Below the pieces are notes generated by a model, which saw only the letters and a program-made list of their open reading frames with translations, did not search any database and was not told the DNA's origin. Shown piece after piece: positions 8,053 through 18,570 of a stretch of 64,000 nt of DNA. Each line of letters begins with the position of its first letter. Within the stretch, counting starts at the first letter, position 1. The position numbers and the translations under genes are program-made. Origin of the DNA: Limnochorda pilosa (GTDB lineage Bacteria > Bacillota > Limnochordia > Limnochordales > Limnochordaceae); the NCBI RefSeq assembly GCF_001544015.1, contig NZ_AP014924.1, positions 620,001 to 684,000 of the forward strand, written 5' to 3'.

Positions 8053-9180
8053 GTGTCACGGGTCGAGCGCATCTCGCCCCGGCAGGTGTTCCTCCTGGTG
8101 CTCCTGAGCCGGGCGACCACGGCCGTGGCCCAGCTCCCGGCCCTCACCGTGGGCGACGCCCGGGAGGACGCCTGGATCTCGGCCCTGGTGGCGACCGCCG
8201 CCGGGACCGTCCTGGTATGGGTCTACGGCACCCTCGCGCTCAGGTTCCCCGGCCGTTCGGTGATCCGGTTCCTGGACGAGATGCTGGGCCCCGTCGTGGG
8301 CCGGCTGATGGGACTGCTCTTCCTCTGGGTCTTCCTGGAGCAGTCGGCCATCGTCCTGCGGGAGTACGGGGAGGCGCTGGTGACGGCCATCATGCCGGAG
8401 ACACCCATCAGCTTCATCATGGGGGTGATGATCGCGCTGGCCGCCTTCAACGTCCGCGCCGGCATCGAGGTCGAAGCACGCATGAGCGACGTGATCCTAC
8501 CGGTCTTCCTGGTGGCCACCCTCCTGGTGCCGGCCCTGGCCGTCAACGTCGCGCAGGTGGACTGGCTCCTCCCCGTGCTGAGCCGGGGCTGGCAGCCCGT
8601 GCTCCATGCTGCCGTCACCCCCTTCGTCTGGTTCGGCGAGCTCCTCTTCCTGCTGATGATCTTCCCGCACGTCTCCGACCTACGCCAGGCCCGGCGCGCC
8701 GCATGCCTGGGCGCGGCCGCGAGCGGGCTCCTGGTGACGCTCCTGGTCGCGGTGACCCTGGCGGTCTTCGGAGCCGAGGAAGGGGAGAGGCTCACCTTCC
8801 CGGTCTACTCCCTGGCCCGGATGATCGAGGTCGGGGGGTTCCTGGAGCGCATCTCGGCGATCCCCATGATGGCCTGGGGGCTGGGGCTCTTCGTGAAGCT
8901 CAGCTTCAACTTCTACGCCGGGGTGCGGGGCCTGAGCGAGTGGCTGGGGCTCGAGGATCACCGCCCGCTGGTCTTTTCCATGGGAGCCATCCTCCTGGTG
9001 GGCGCGATGGTGTTCTACGACAACCTGGCCCAGTTCCGGGAGCTGGAGTCGCCGGAGGTGTGGGGGGTGTACCGGGGTGCCCTCACCGTTGCGCTGCCGG
9101 TGCTCCTGCTGCTGCTCGCCCTGTGGCGTCGCCCGCATGGCGGGCGGCAGGAGGCTCGGGAAGGCCGGGGGGCCGCATGA
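8053..9180 (+). CDS. gerKB: spore germination protein, GerB family
   Basis: Inner-membrane subunit of a nutrient germinant receptor (375 aa), a member of the APC-like GerB/spore permease family thought to bind the germinant. About ten hydrophobic helices run through the protein, starting ISPRQVFLLVLLSRATTAV, which is the usual GerB N-terminal signature. Later family landmarks include PFVWFGELLFLLMIFP and the LSFNFYAGVRGLSEWLGLED segment near the C-terminus. It begins with GTG directly after the stop of the SQR-GerA gene, behind GAGAGGGGG, and overlaps gerC by four bases (ATGA), so translation is coupled. Expression is expected in the forespore, though no sigma-G promoter could be confirmed. 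Confidence 0.93.
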   Translation: MSRVERISPRQVFLLVLLSRATTAVAQLPALTVGDAREDAWISALVATAAGTVLVWVYGTLALRFPGRSVIRFLDEMLGPVVGRLMGLLFLWVFLEQSAIVLREYGEALVTAIMPETPISFIMGVMIALAAFNVRAGIEVEARMSDVILPVFLVATLLVPALAVNVAQVDWLLPVLSRGWQPVLHAAVTPFVWFGELLFLLMIFPHVSDLRQARRAACLGAAASGLLVTLLVAVTLAVFGAEEGERLTFPVYSLARMIEVGGFLERISAIPMMAWGLGLFVKLSFNFYAGVRGLSEWLGLEDHRPLVFSMGAILLVGAMVFYDNLAQFRELESPEVWGVYRGALTVALPVLLLLLALWRRPHGGRQEAREGRGAA

Positions 9181-10400
9181 GCCGGTGGAAGGGCGCTCTC
9201 CGGGCGCTGGCGGTCGTCTTGGTGGCGCTCCTGGCTGGCGGCTGCTGGAGCCGGCGCGAGGTGGAGACCCTCGCCTTCGTGGTGGCGGCGGGGGTGGACC
9301 GTACCCCCGACGGGCGGATCCAGCTCACGGTCCAGATCCCCATTCCCTCCGCCCTGGCCGGAGGCGGGGGTGCTGCCGGAGGCGCCACGGGGGGCGGGGG
9401 GACGAGCCGGCGGGCGTTCTGGACCGTTTCCAGCACGGGCGTGACCGTGTGTGACGCATTCCGGAACTTGTTCTCCCAGTCGCCCCGGCGGCCGAACTGG
9501 TCGCACAACGAGGTGATCGTCTTCAGCGAGGCGTACGCCCGGGAGGGGATCCGCGACGCGCTGGACTTCTTCAACCGCTGCGAGGAGACGCGCCGCACCA
9601 CCTGGATGACGGTCGCCCGGGACACGCCCATCGAGGCGCTCCTCGCCGCTGAGTTCCCCACCGACCGGCTGGGAGGCGTGGCCATCGACAGCCTCCTGAA
9701 GATCTCCCAGAGCGGGCTGGGCAAGGCCGACCACGCCAACGTGAACGAGTTCCTGCGGGCCCTCGCGGCTCCCGGGATGGAGCCCTTCGCCACGGGGCTC
9801 ATGCTGGCGGCGCCGGAGCACGCCCCGCCTGGAGAGGCCCAAGGGGAGACGACCCGCCAGCACGTCCGGGCGCTGGGCGACGCGGTCTTCCGGGGCGACC
9901 GGATGGTGGGGTGGATCGGCGAGCGGGAGGCCAGAGGGCTCCTCCTCATGCACGGGAAGACGATCAGGGCCCAGGTGGTGGTCCCGTGCCCCTGGGAGGA
10001 GGACAGGCTGGCGACGGTTCGGCTGGTGAACACCACCGGCAAGATCGAACCCGAGGTGCACGACGGGATGGTCCGCATGAAGATCCAGGTGGCCGGAGAG
10101 GGGAGCGTGGCGGGCATGGGATGCACCCTGCCTCCGGACCGGGCGTGGTACGAGAGGCTGGACGCGGAGGTGGCGAGGGCGATGCGGGAGGACGTGGAGC
10201 TCGCGCTGCAGCGCCTCCAGAAGGAGCTCCGGGTGGACACCATGGGCTTCGGGCTCGCCCTGTACCGGCGGTACCCCAAGGTGTGGCGCGAGCTCGCGGG
10301 CGACTGGGATCGGCGCCTGCCGGAGATCCCGGTGACCATCGAGGCAGGGGCCGACGTGCGCCGGACCGGCCTGACCACCGAGCCGATCCGGGCCCGCTAG
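9177..10400 (+). CDS. gerKC: spore germination lipoprotein, GerC family
   Basis: Peripheral lipoprotein subunit of the germinant receptor (407 aa). The N-terminus is a lipoprotein signal (ALAVVLVALLAGGC) with the lipidated Cys at residue 23, followed by the GerC hallmark WSRREVETLAFV. The N-domain contains RPNWSHNEVIVFSEAYARE, and the C-terminal domain ends in the typical GFGLALYRRYPKVW segment. A Gly/Ala-rich insertion lies around residues 61-77. It overlaps the gerB stop by four bases. It should sit on the outer face of the spore inner membrane with the GerA and GerB subunits. Length is normal for the family and nothing is missing. Confidence 0.93.
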   Translation: MSRWKGALRALAVVLVALLAGGCWSRREVETLAFVVAAGVDRTPDGRIQLTVQIPIPSALAGGGGAAGGATGGGGTSRRAFWTVSSTGVTVCDAFRNLFSQSPRRPNWSHNEVIVFSEAYAREGIRDALDFFNRCEETRRTTWMTVARDTPIEALLAAEFPTDRLGGVAIDSLLKISQSGLGKADHANVNEFLRALAAPGMEPFATGLMLAAPEHAPPGEAQGETTRQHVRALGDAVFRGDRMVGWIGEREARGLLLMHGKTIRAQVVVPCPWEEDRLATVRLVNTTGKIEPEVHDGMVRMKIQVAGEGSVAGMGCTLPPDRAWYERLDAEVARAMREDVELALQRLQKELRVDTMGFGLALYRRYPKVWRELAGDWDRRLPEIPVTIEAGADVRRTGLTTEPIRAR

Positions 10401-10415
10401 AGGGAGGGGTGCACA

Positions 10416-10634
10416 GTGTTGGGGGTGGGGGTGCTGATGCTCTGCATCGCCGCCGCCGACGCGCCCGGGCTCTTCCGGGAAGGACGCTGGCGGGAGCTGG
10501 GCGCGTTCCTCCTGGTCTGGGGCGTCGCCTCGGCCCTGGCGCTGCTGCAGGCGTCGCAGGTGGAGCTCCCGGTGCCCGCCGTGGTGATCGTGGACCTTGT
10601 CCGGAAGCTCGTCGGAAGCGGCGCGGCGCATTGA
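10416..10634 (+). CDS. small two-helix membrane protein of germination operon (D-subunit type)
   Basis: A 72-aa protein with two predicted membrane helices (GVGVLMLCIAAADA and LGAFLLVWGVASALALLQA) joined by a short charged loop. The GTG at 10416 has AGGGAGGGG six bases upstream and lies 15 bases after gerC, so it belongs to the operon. Small two-helix D proteins encoded beside gerABC operons modulate germination in Bacillus, and this one has the same size, topology and position. Assignment rests on context and topology, not on recognisable sequence identity. Confidence 0.7.
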   Translation: MLGVGVLMLCIAAADAPGLFREGRWRELGAFLLVWGVASALALLQASQVELPVPAVVIVDLVRKLVGSGAAH

Positions 10635-10686
10635 TCCGCCGCAGGCGGCACGACCCTTGGCCCTGCCACCCGTCCGCTCAGCCAAT

Positions 10687-10710
10687 GGAACGCCCCGTCC
10701 GAGCGGTTCC
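10687..10710. terminator. hairpin between convergent ger operon and glnS
   Basis: GGAACGC pairs with GCGGTTCC through a one-base bulge, between the small germination gene and the convergent glutaminyl-tRNA synthetase gene. A second small hairpin (CCGCC-GCA-GGCGG) lies just upstream at about 10636-10649. Neither is followed by a T-tract. Confidence 0.35.
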
Positions 10711-10737
10711 GTTCCCGGTCCTGACCCCCGCCGCTGG

Positions 10738-12420
<1,683 letters not shown>

Positions 12421-12517
12421 GGGTGGTCCGCTCCTCGTGCCCAGCCTGTCCTGCAGGTTCGTGCATCATGATACGCCATCGGCCATCCCCGGGGAAGGGG
12501 GTCCAAGGGTAGGGCCC

Positions 12518-12904
12518 TCACGCCTCGCCGCCCGAGGCCTCCACCCACTCCTCCCAGAGCCTGCGGAGCTCCTCCACGTCCTCCCGGTCCAGGTCCTCCA
12601 GGCCGGCGCGGTTCTCCATGTGGTGGCGGAGCTCGTGGCGGAGGGTCGTCGCCAGCTCCTCCAGCCAGACCTCCTCGGGCTCGGTGGCGAAGAGCCGCCG
12701 GAAGGAGCCGTGGTAGAGGAGGATCTGGGCGCCCAGGTAGGGATCGGTGACGTACTCGCCCAGGATGCGCACGTCGGGTGGGTCGCCGGGGTTGCGCCGC
12801 TCCTCGCGGGAGACCTGGATGCCGCCGTTCAGTCCCTCCAGGAGCTCGGGCGGGATCTGCTCCGCGAGCTGGTCGGCGGCGTCGGCGAAGGCGTCGAAGG
12901 TCAT
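12518..12904 (-). CDS. zincin-like metallopeptidase family protein
   Basis: A 128-aa protein with the zinc motif HELRHHME in ELATTLRHELRHHMENRAG, preceded by ILGEYVTDPYLGAQILLYHG. This is the minimal-zincin family (PF06262 type): small cytoplasmic proteins with an HExxH helix whose activity and substrates are mostly unknown. The ATG at 12904 has GGGAGGAGG nine bases upstream. It lies upstream of glnS on the same strand with about 100 bases between them, so co-transcription is possible. The C-terminus is strongly acidic (REDVEELRRLWEEWVEA). The domain call is firm and the function is open. Confidence 0.82.
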   Translation of the reverse strand: MTFDAFADAADQLAEQIPPELLEGLNGGIQVSREERRNPGDPPDVRILGEYVTDPYLGAQILLYHGSFRRLFATEPEEVWLEELATTLRHELRHHMENRAGLEDLDREDVEELRRLWEEWVEASGGEA

Positions 12905-13147
12905 GGTCCGGGACCTCCTCCCGGGAGACTGCTTCGAGGATCTCCTACGAAAAGCCGTTTCAACCTGCGCGGCCGGTTCCCTCCATGCCGTCGTCCACCG
13001 GAAACGTCCAACGTAGCCTGGCAGGCGCGTGAGGTCGGAAGGTTGACGCAAGACGGGAAGGATTCGGCGGTTCCGGACCGAAGTGCCGAAGGGGTCGCAT
13101 ACCGTGATGGCGAAGCGGCGCCCGGGGCGGCTTCGGGGGGGCGCGCG

Positions 13148-15151
13148 ATGGCGGTGGAACGAAGGCTGCGGCATCCGGCGGGCGGCGAGACGCCCGGACC
13201 GGGCGTGAGGCTCACCTACCCGCTGGTGCGGGAGGGCGGGCGGTTGGTGCGAGCCACCTGGGACGAGGCGCTCGATCGGGTCGCGGCGGGTCTCTCCCGC
13301 ATCCGGGAGCAGTACGGCGGCGACGGCTTCGGGCTCTTCAGCTCATCCAAGGCCACCAACGAGCTGAACTACCTGGCGGGCAAGTTCGCCCGGCAGGTGA
13401 TGGGCTCCAACAACGTCGACAGCTGCAACCGCACCTGACACGCCCCCAGCGTCGCCGGTCTGGCGACGGTCTTCGGGGCCGGGGGCGGCACCAGCTCCTA
13501 CCGCGAGATGGAGGAGACGGAGCTCATCCTCCTCTGGGGGTCCAACGCGCGGGAGACCCACCCGGTCATGTTCCACCACATGCTGAAGGGCATCCGGAAC
13601 GGCGCCCGGATGGTCGTGATCGACCCCCGCCGCTCCTCCAGCGCGGCCTTCGCCGACCGCTGGCTTCCCGTGAAGGTGGGGGCGGACATCGCCCTGGCCA
13701 ACGCCATGGGCCGGGTCATCGTCCAGGAAGGCCTGGTGAACCAGGCGTTCGTCCGGGAGGCGACCGAGGGGTTCGACGCCTACCGGGCGTCGGTGGAGCC
13801 CTACACCCTGGGGCTCGCCGAGGTCCTCTCCGGCGTTCCGGCCGAGGCCATCGCCGCCACGGCCCGGGAGTACGCGCGCTCCGAGCGGGCCATGATCTGC
13901 TGGACCCTGGGGATCACCGAGCACCACAACGCGGTGGACAACGTCTTCAGCCTGATCAACCTGGCGCTCCTCACCGGCCACGTGGGGCGGTACGGCTCCG
14001 GGCTCAACCCGCTACGGGGGCAGAACAACGTGCAGGGCGGCGGCGACATGGGGGCGCTGCCCAACAAGCTGGTGGGCTTCCAGGACGTGGAGGACCCCCA
14101 GGTGCGCGCCCGCTTCGAGGCGGGCTGGGGCTGCCGCATCCCACCCAGGGCGGGCCGGCACCAGACGGCCATGTTCGAGGCCATGGAGGAAGGGATCCTG
14201 CGGGGCGTCTACGTGATCGGCGAGAACCCGCTCCGCTCCGAGGCCAACGCCCGCCACGTCCGGCGGCTCTTCGAGGGCCTGGAGTTCCTGGTGGTGCAGG
14301 ACATCTTCCTCACCGCCACGGGCGAGCTGGCCGACGTGGTCCTGCCGGCGGCCGTGGGATGGTGCGAGACTGAGGGCACCGTCACCAGCAGCGAGCGAAG
14401 GGTGCAGCGGTGCCGCAAGGCGTTGGAGCCGCCGGGGGAGGCCCGGGACGACCTCTGGATCCTCCGGGCGGTGGCCAACCGCATGGGGATCGGCTGGAGC
14501 TACCCGAACGCGGGGGCGGTCTGGGACGAGGTGCGGCAGCTCTCACCCCTCCACCGGGGGATGAGCTACCGGCGCCTCGAGGAGCGGAACGGCCTCCAGT
14601 GGCCCTGCCCGTCCGAGGATCACCCGGGCGAGACCTTCCTTCACGGGCGCCTCTGGAAGCGCCCGCTGGAGGGCCGCCGGGCACCCTTCGTCGCCGTGAG
14701 GCACGACCCGCCGGTGGAGCAGCCCGACGATGCGTACCCCTTCCTCCTCACCACGGGGCGGAAGCTGGACTTCTTCAACACCGGGGTGCAGACGGAGCTC
14801 TACGGAACGCCCACGCCCAAGGAGGAGCGGCTGGCGATGAGCCCCGCGGACGCGGCCCGCCTGGGCCTGGCCGAGGGCGCCTGGGCGCGGGTCAGCTCGC
14901 GCCGGGGCTCGGTGGAGGTGCGGGTGCGGGTGGATTCCGGCCTCTCCCCAGGGCTCTGCTTCATGACCCCCCACTTCCCTGAGAAGACGGAGACCAACCT
15001 CCTCACCGTCGACGCCACGGACCCCAAGGCCGGCACCGCTGAGTTCAAGGCGACCGCGGTGCGGGTGGAGCCCCTGGCGCCGCCCGGGGCCGGAACGGAC
15101 CGGGAAAGGGCCGCGGCGGCCGCGGCGACCGCGAGGAGGGATCGAGCGTGA
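13148..15151 (+). CDS. fdhA: formate dehydrogenase catalytic subunit, selenocysteine-containing, lacking the N-terminal Mo4Fe4S domain
   Basis: Molybdopterin (Mo/W-bisMGD) subunit that oxidises formate to CO2, 667 residues when the in-frame TGA at 13436-13438 is read as selenocysteine 97 (SCNRT-U-HAPSVAGLA). The context matches the Sec site of known formate dehydrogenases, and a SECIS hairpin follows. Downstream landmarks are LLWGSNARETHPVMF, RPL-type GLNPLRGQNNVQGGGDMG and the C-terminal dinucleotide-binding barrel (FLLTTGRKLDFFNTG). Unlike normal FdhA it starts at RLTYPLVREGGRL and has no Mo4Fe4S cysteines; these are encoded at 16976-17914. The start is the ATG at 13148 behind a G-run. It overlaps the next gene by four bases (GTGA). 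Confidence 0.92.
13436..13479 (+). promoter_or_regulatory. SECIS element for UGA-directed selenocysteine insertion
   Basis: Immediately after the UGA at 13436-13438, CGTCGCC (13450-13456) and GGCGACG (13462-13468) form a perfect 7-bp stem closed by the five-base loop GGTCT. The loop begins 18 bases after the UGA, the same spacing and the same GGUCU loop as the SelB-binding hairpin of Escherichia coli fdhF, from memory of that sequence. A lower stem GCCCC/GGGGC (13442-13446 with 13475-13479) extends it. This is strong evidence that the UGA is recoded, not a nonsense mutation. Confidence 0.9.
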
Positions 15152-16983
15152 GCCCGCTCGCCCCCATGCCCGGGCGGGGCCTGGAGCCCGGACCGCTGGA
15201 GAAGGCGCCGGATCCGGAACCCCAGGAGCTGGCGGCCCTGGAGGGCGTGTGGGGCGCCCTCGCTCCCCAGGAGCGCCGGGGGCGCCGGGACCTGCTGCTG
15301 CCGGCCCTGCGCGCGCTCCAGGCGAGCCGGGGCTGGATCTCGTACTCGGCCCTAGCGGCCGTCTGCCGGGAGCTGACGATGCCCTTGGCCGAAGCGTACG
15401 GGGTGGCCAGCTTCTACGAGCTTCTGGCCACCGAGCCGCGTCCCCGCCGCATGATCCACCTGTGCGATGACGTGGCCTGCACGCTGAAGGGCGCCGGGAT
15501 GCTGGCCGGCCGGCTGCAAGCGCTCCTGGGGCACCCGGAGCAAGGAGAGGGCCCCCTGGGCTGGAGCCTCTCGCCCTGCCTGGGCCAGTGCGAGCGGGGT
15601 CCGGCAGCCCTGGTGGGCGATCGAGTCTGGGTGGGGCTCACCCCCGAGGGTCTGGAGGACGCGGTGGGCGCGTGGATGGCCGGGGAAGAGGCACGGGCGC
15701 ATGCTGGCGGGGTCGGGACGCACCTGGGCTCCCTGGGCGAGGGGACACCCCTGCTCCTCCGGCGCTGCGGCCGGGTGGACCCCGGCTCCCTGGAAGCCTA
15801 CGTGGAGCACGGGGGGTACCGGGGGCTCCGGCGAGCCCTGCAGCTCGGCCCTGAGGCGACCCTGGCCGAGGTAGAGGCGTCGGGGCTGGTGGGGCGGGGA
15901 GGTGCGGCCTTCCCCACGGCACGCAAGTGGGCGAGCGCGGCTCGGGAGCCGGCCCCCCGGTACGTGGTGTGCAACGCCGACGAGAGCGAGCCTGGGAGCT
16001 TCAAGGACCGGGTGCTCATGGAGCAGGACCCATTCGCGGTGCTGGAAGGGCTCACCCTCGCGGCCCTCGCGGTGGGGGCCGAGCGAGGCTTCATCTACGT
16101 GCGGGGCGAGTATCCGGAGAGCCACCGGTCCCTGCTCCGGGCGGCGGAGCAGGCCCGGGCGGCCGGGTTCCTGGGGGAGCGGATCCTGGAGAGCGGCTTC
16201 TCCTTCGACGTGGAGCTCCGGCAGGGTGCGGGCGCCTACGTCTGCGGAGAGGAGACGGCCCTCTTCAACTCCATCGAGGGCCTGCGCGGCGAGCCCCGGG
16301 CCCGGCCGCCCTACCCCGCCCAGGTGGGGCTCTTCGGGCGCCCCACGGTGATCAACAACGTGGAGACCCTGGCCGCGGTGCCGGCCATCCTCGAGCGGGG
16401 CGGCGGCTGGTACGCCTCCCTGGGGAGCGGGCGCTCTCGTGGAACCAAGCTGCTGTCGGTGTCTGGCCACGTGGTGCGGGCCGGGGTCTACGAGGTGGCC
16501 TTCGGAACGCCCCTCCGCACCATCCTGGAGGACCTGGCGGGCGGGGTGCCGGGGGGTGGAGCCGTGCAGGCGGTGCTCTGCGGTGGGGCCGCCGGCACCT
16601 TCCTGGGACCCGACCAGCTCGACACCCCCCTCTCCCTCGAGGCGCTCCAGGCCGTCGGCGGCACCGTGGGCTCGGGGAGCCTGGTGGTGCTCGACGAGAC
16701 GGTGGACCTCTGGGCGGTGGTGGAGCGGATCGCCCGCTTCTTCCGGGACGAGTCGTGCGGCCAGTGCGTCCCCTGCCGGGTGGGAACCCAGCGGCAGCTC
16801 GAGGTGGTCTCGGCCGTGCGCAGGGCCGGGGGGCCGGTGGACGACCAGGCCCTGGCGATGTTGAACGACCTGGCCCAGGTGATGCGGGACGCATCCATCT
16901 GCGGCCTGGGCCAGCTGGCGCCCAACGCCGTGCAGAGCAGCCTGCGCCTGCTCGGCCGCTCGGGGGGCGACGAGCGTGGCTGA
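15148..16983 (+). CDS. formate dehydrogenase NADH-binding subunit, NuoE-NuoF fusion
   Basis: Diaphorase subunit (611 aa) that passes electrons from formate to NAD+. Residues 1-180 are a NuoE/HymA-like thioredoxin fold with a [2Fe-2S] cluster on C106, C111, C144 and C148 (LCDDVAC and PCLGQC). Residues from about 195 are NuoF: NADH/FMN site GRGGAAFPTARKW, NADESEPGSFKDR, GAYVCGEETALFNSIEG, then the [4Fe-4S] ligands ESCGQCVPC (C537, C540, C543) and C585. It corresponds to FdsG plus FdsB of NAD-dependent formate dehydrogenases, fused in one chain. The GTG start overlaps the fdhA stop; the end overlaps the next gene by eight bases. Soluble and cytoplasmic. Confidence 0.93.
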   Translation: MSPLAPMPGRGLEPGPLEKAPDPEPQELAALEGVWGALAPQERRGRRDLLLPALRALQASRGWISYSALAAVCRELTMPLAEAYGVASFYELLATEPRPRRMIHLCDDVACTLKGAGMLAGRLQALLGHPEQGEGPLGWSLSPCLGQCERGPAALVGDRVWVGLTPEGLEDAVGAWMAGEEARAHAGGVGTHLGSLGEGTPLLLRRCGRVDPGSLEAYVEHGGYRGLRRALQLGPEATLAEVEASGLVGRGGAAFPTARKWASAAREPAPRYVVCNADESEPGSFKDRVLMEQDPFAVLEGLTLAALAVGAERGFIYVRGEYPESHRSLLRAAEQARAAGFLGERILESGFSFDVELRQGAGAYVCGEETALFNSIEGLRGEPRARPPYPAQVGLFGRPTVINNVETLAAVPAILERGGGWYASLGSGRSRGTKLLSVSGHVVRAGVYEVAFGTPLRTILEDLAGGVPGGGAVQAVLCGGAAGTFLGPDQLDTPLSLEALQAVGGTVGSGSLVVLDETVDLWAVVERIARFFRDESCGQCVPCRVGTQRQLEVVSAVRRAGGPVDDQALAMLNDLAQVMRDASICGLGQLAPNAVQSSLRLLGRSGGDERG

Positions 16984-17914
16984 GCTCGCACGCGGCGGCC
17001 GCAGGGACGCGGCCGAGGTGGAGATCCGGGTCGACGGCCGGGAGGTGCGGGTGCCGGCCGGCGCCACCCTGCTCGATGCGATCCGGGCCGCCGGGGGCGA
17101 CGTTCCCACCCTCTGCTACCACGAGACCCTGGAGCCCATCGGCGCCTGCCGCATCTGCGTGGTGGAGCTGGAAGGGTCGCGCACCCTGGTGCCCGCCTGC
17201 CAACGGCGGGCGGAGCCGGGGACGCTGGTGCGCACCGACACCGAGCGGGTGCAGACCAGCCGGCGGATGGTGGCGGAGCTCCTCCAGAGCTCGGCCGACA
17301 CCAGCCTGGCCCCCGACGTGGAGCGCTACGGGCGCGCCTACGGCAGCCGGCCCGAGCGGTGGCGGCCGCTCCTCGACGGTGCCCAGGAGGTTGAGGCACC
17401 GACACCGGCCCGAGTGGACAACGATCTCTACGTGCGGGACCTGGACCGGTGCATCCTCTGCTATCGGTGCGTGGAGGCCTGCGGCGAGCAGGTGCAGAAC
17501 ACCTTCGCCATCGGGGTGGCGGGCCGGGGGTACGGGGCCCGGATCGACGCCGGGTTCGAGCTGCCCTTGCCCGAATCCGCCTGTGTGTACTGTGGCAACT
17601 GCGTGGCCGTCTGCCCCACGGAGGCCCTGGTCTTCCGCGGCGAGTACGAGATGCGCCGGGCGGGCACCTGGGACGAGGCTCGCCAGCACGTGACCACCAC
17701 CACCTGCCCCTACTGCGGCGTGGGCTGCCCGATCGAGCTGCACGTGCAGGACAACCGGATCGTGAAGGCGACGGCCCCCGTGGACGATCCGACCACTCAT
17801 GGGTATCTTTGTATCAAGGGACGTTTCGGCTGGGCGTACGTCCACGCGGGTCTGGAGACGGGCGCCGGGCAGGAACCGGATCGGCCTGCTGCCGCCGGGG
17901 CGTCCCCAGATTGA
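16976..17914 (+). CDS. formate dehydrogenase iron-sulfur subunit carrying the displaced Mo4Fe4S domain of FdhA
   Basis: A 312-aa protein equal to the N-terminal part of an FdsA/NuoG-type formate dehydrogenase. In order: a [2Fe-2S] ferredoxin domain (C47, C58, C61, C75 in LCYHETLEPIGACRICVVE), two [4Fe-4S] motifs (C159-C169 in CILCYRCVEAC; C203-C213 in CVYCGNCVAVC), then the Mo4Fe4S domain that normally begins the molybdenum subunit (C244, C247, C251 in TTCPYCGVGC; C279 in YLCIKGRFGW). It ends about 30 residues later, at the point where the upstream fdhA resumes. The catalytic chain is therefore completed in trans. The GTG start overlaps the NuoEF-like gene, so the three genes form one operon. 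Confidence 0.9.
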   Translation: MAELARGGRRDAAEVEIRVDGREVRVPAGATLLDAIRAAGGDVPTLCYHETLEPIGACRICVVELEGSRTLVPACQRRAEPGTLVRTDTERVQTSRRMVAELLQSSADTSLAPDVERYGRAYGSRPERWRPLLDGAQEVEAPTPARVDNDLYVRDLDRCILCYRCVEACGEQVQNTFAIGVAGRGYGARIDAGFELPLPESACVYCGNCVAVCPTEALVFRGEYEMRRAGTWDEARQHVTTTTCPYCGVGCPIELHVQDNRIVKATAPVDDPTTHGYLCIKGRFGWAYVHAGLETGAGQEPDRPAAAGASPD

Positions 17915-17976
17915 GCGACCGGCCGCACCGGGCACCCGGCCCGGGGAGGGGCCGGGCGCGCGAGGAGCTGACGCCG

Positions 17977-18570
17977 GTGCCTGTCTCGCCTGCACACGAG
18001 GTGGCCGCCACCCTGGGCGGGGGTTGTTTCTGGTGCCTGGAGGCGGTCTTCCGGGACGTACGGGGCGTGGAGACAGTGGTCTCGGGCTACGCGGGTGGCC
18101 ACGTGGAGAACCCCAGCTACGAGCAGGTCTGCACCGGCACCACCGGCCACGCCGAGGTCGTGCAGCTCACCTTCGATCCCGAGGTGATCGGCTACACGGA
18201 CCTGTTGGAGATCTTCTTCAGCATCCACGACCCCACCACCCCCGATCGACAGGGCGCGGACGTGGGGCCCCAGTACCGTTCGGTCATCTTCTACCACACG
18301 CCCGAGCAGCGGGAGGCGGCCGAAGACGTGATCCGGAGGCTCGAGGGCCAGGGACTGTGGGACGCGCCCATCGTCACTCAGGTTGTACCCATCGAGGCGT
18401 TCTATCCGGCCGAGGCCTACCACCAGCGGTACTTCGAGCGGAACCCCCACCAGGGCTACTGCCAGGCGGTGATCGCGCCCAAGGTGGCCAAGTTCCGCCG
18501 GGCCCACGCCCACCTGCTGAAGGGGAACGGGGCGCCTCCGGGAGCTCGCCGGAGGGCGGCGGCCGAGTGA
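17977..18570 (+). CDS. msrA: peptide-methionine (S)-S-oxide reductase MsrA
   Basis: Repairs methionine-S-sulfoxide in proteins (197 aa, cytoplasmic). The catalytic motif GGGCFWCLEAVF is near the N-terminus with Cys, not selenocysteine, at the nucleophile position. SGYAGGHVENPSYEQVCTG and the C-terminal HQRYFERNPHQGYCQ with a resolving Cys are typical of the family. The GTG at 17977 is chosen because GAGGAG lies nine bases upstream. It follows the formate dehydrogenase operon after 62 bases and overlaps the next gene by four bases (GTGA), so msrA and the MBL hydrolase are coupled. A short Arg/Ala-rich tail follows the conserved domain. Confidence 0.95.
   Translation: MPVSPAHEVAATLGGGCFWCLEAVFRDVRGVETVVSGYAGGHVENPSYEQVCTGTTGHAEVVQLTFDPEVIGYTDLLEIFFSIHDPTTPDRQGADVGPQYRSVIFYHTPEQREAAEDVIRRLEGQGLWDAPIVTQVVPIEAFYPAEAYHQRYFERNPHQGYCQAVIAPKVAKFRRAHAHLLKGNGAPPGARRRAAAE

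Noticed and set aside
13436-13438. In-frame TGA in fdhA as a nonsense mutation or frameshift
   Set aside because: The codon is at the selenocysteine position of formate dehydrogenases and is followed at the right distance by a SECIS hairpin with a GGTCT loop, while the rest of the gene is intact.
18004-18050. Selenocysteine in MsrA
   Set aside because: The catalytic motif reads GGGCFWC with TGT and TGC cysteine codons; there is no TGA.
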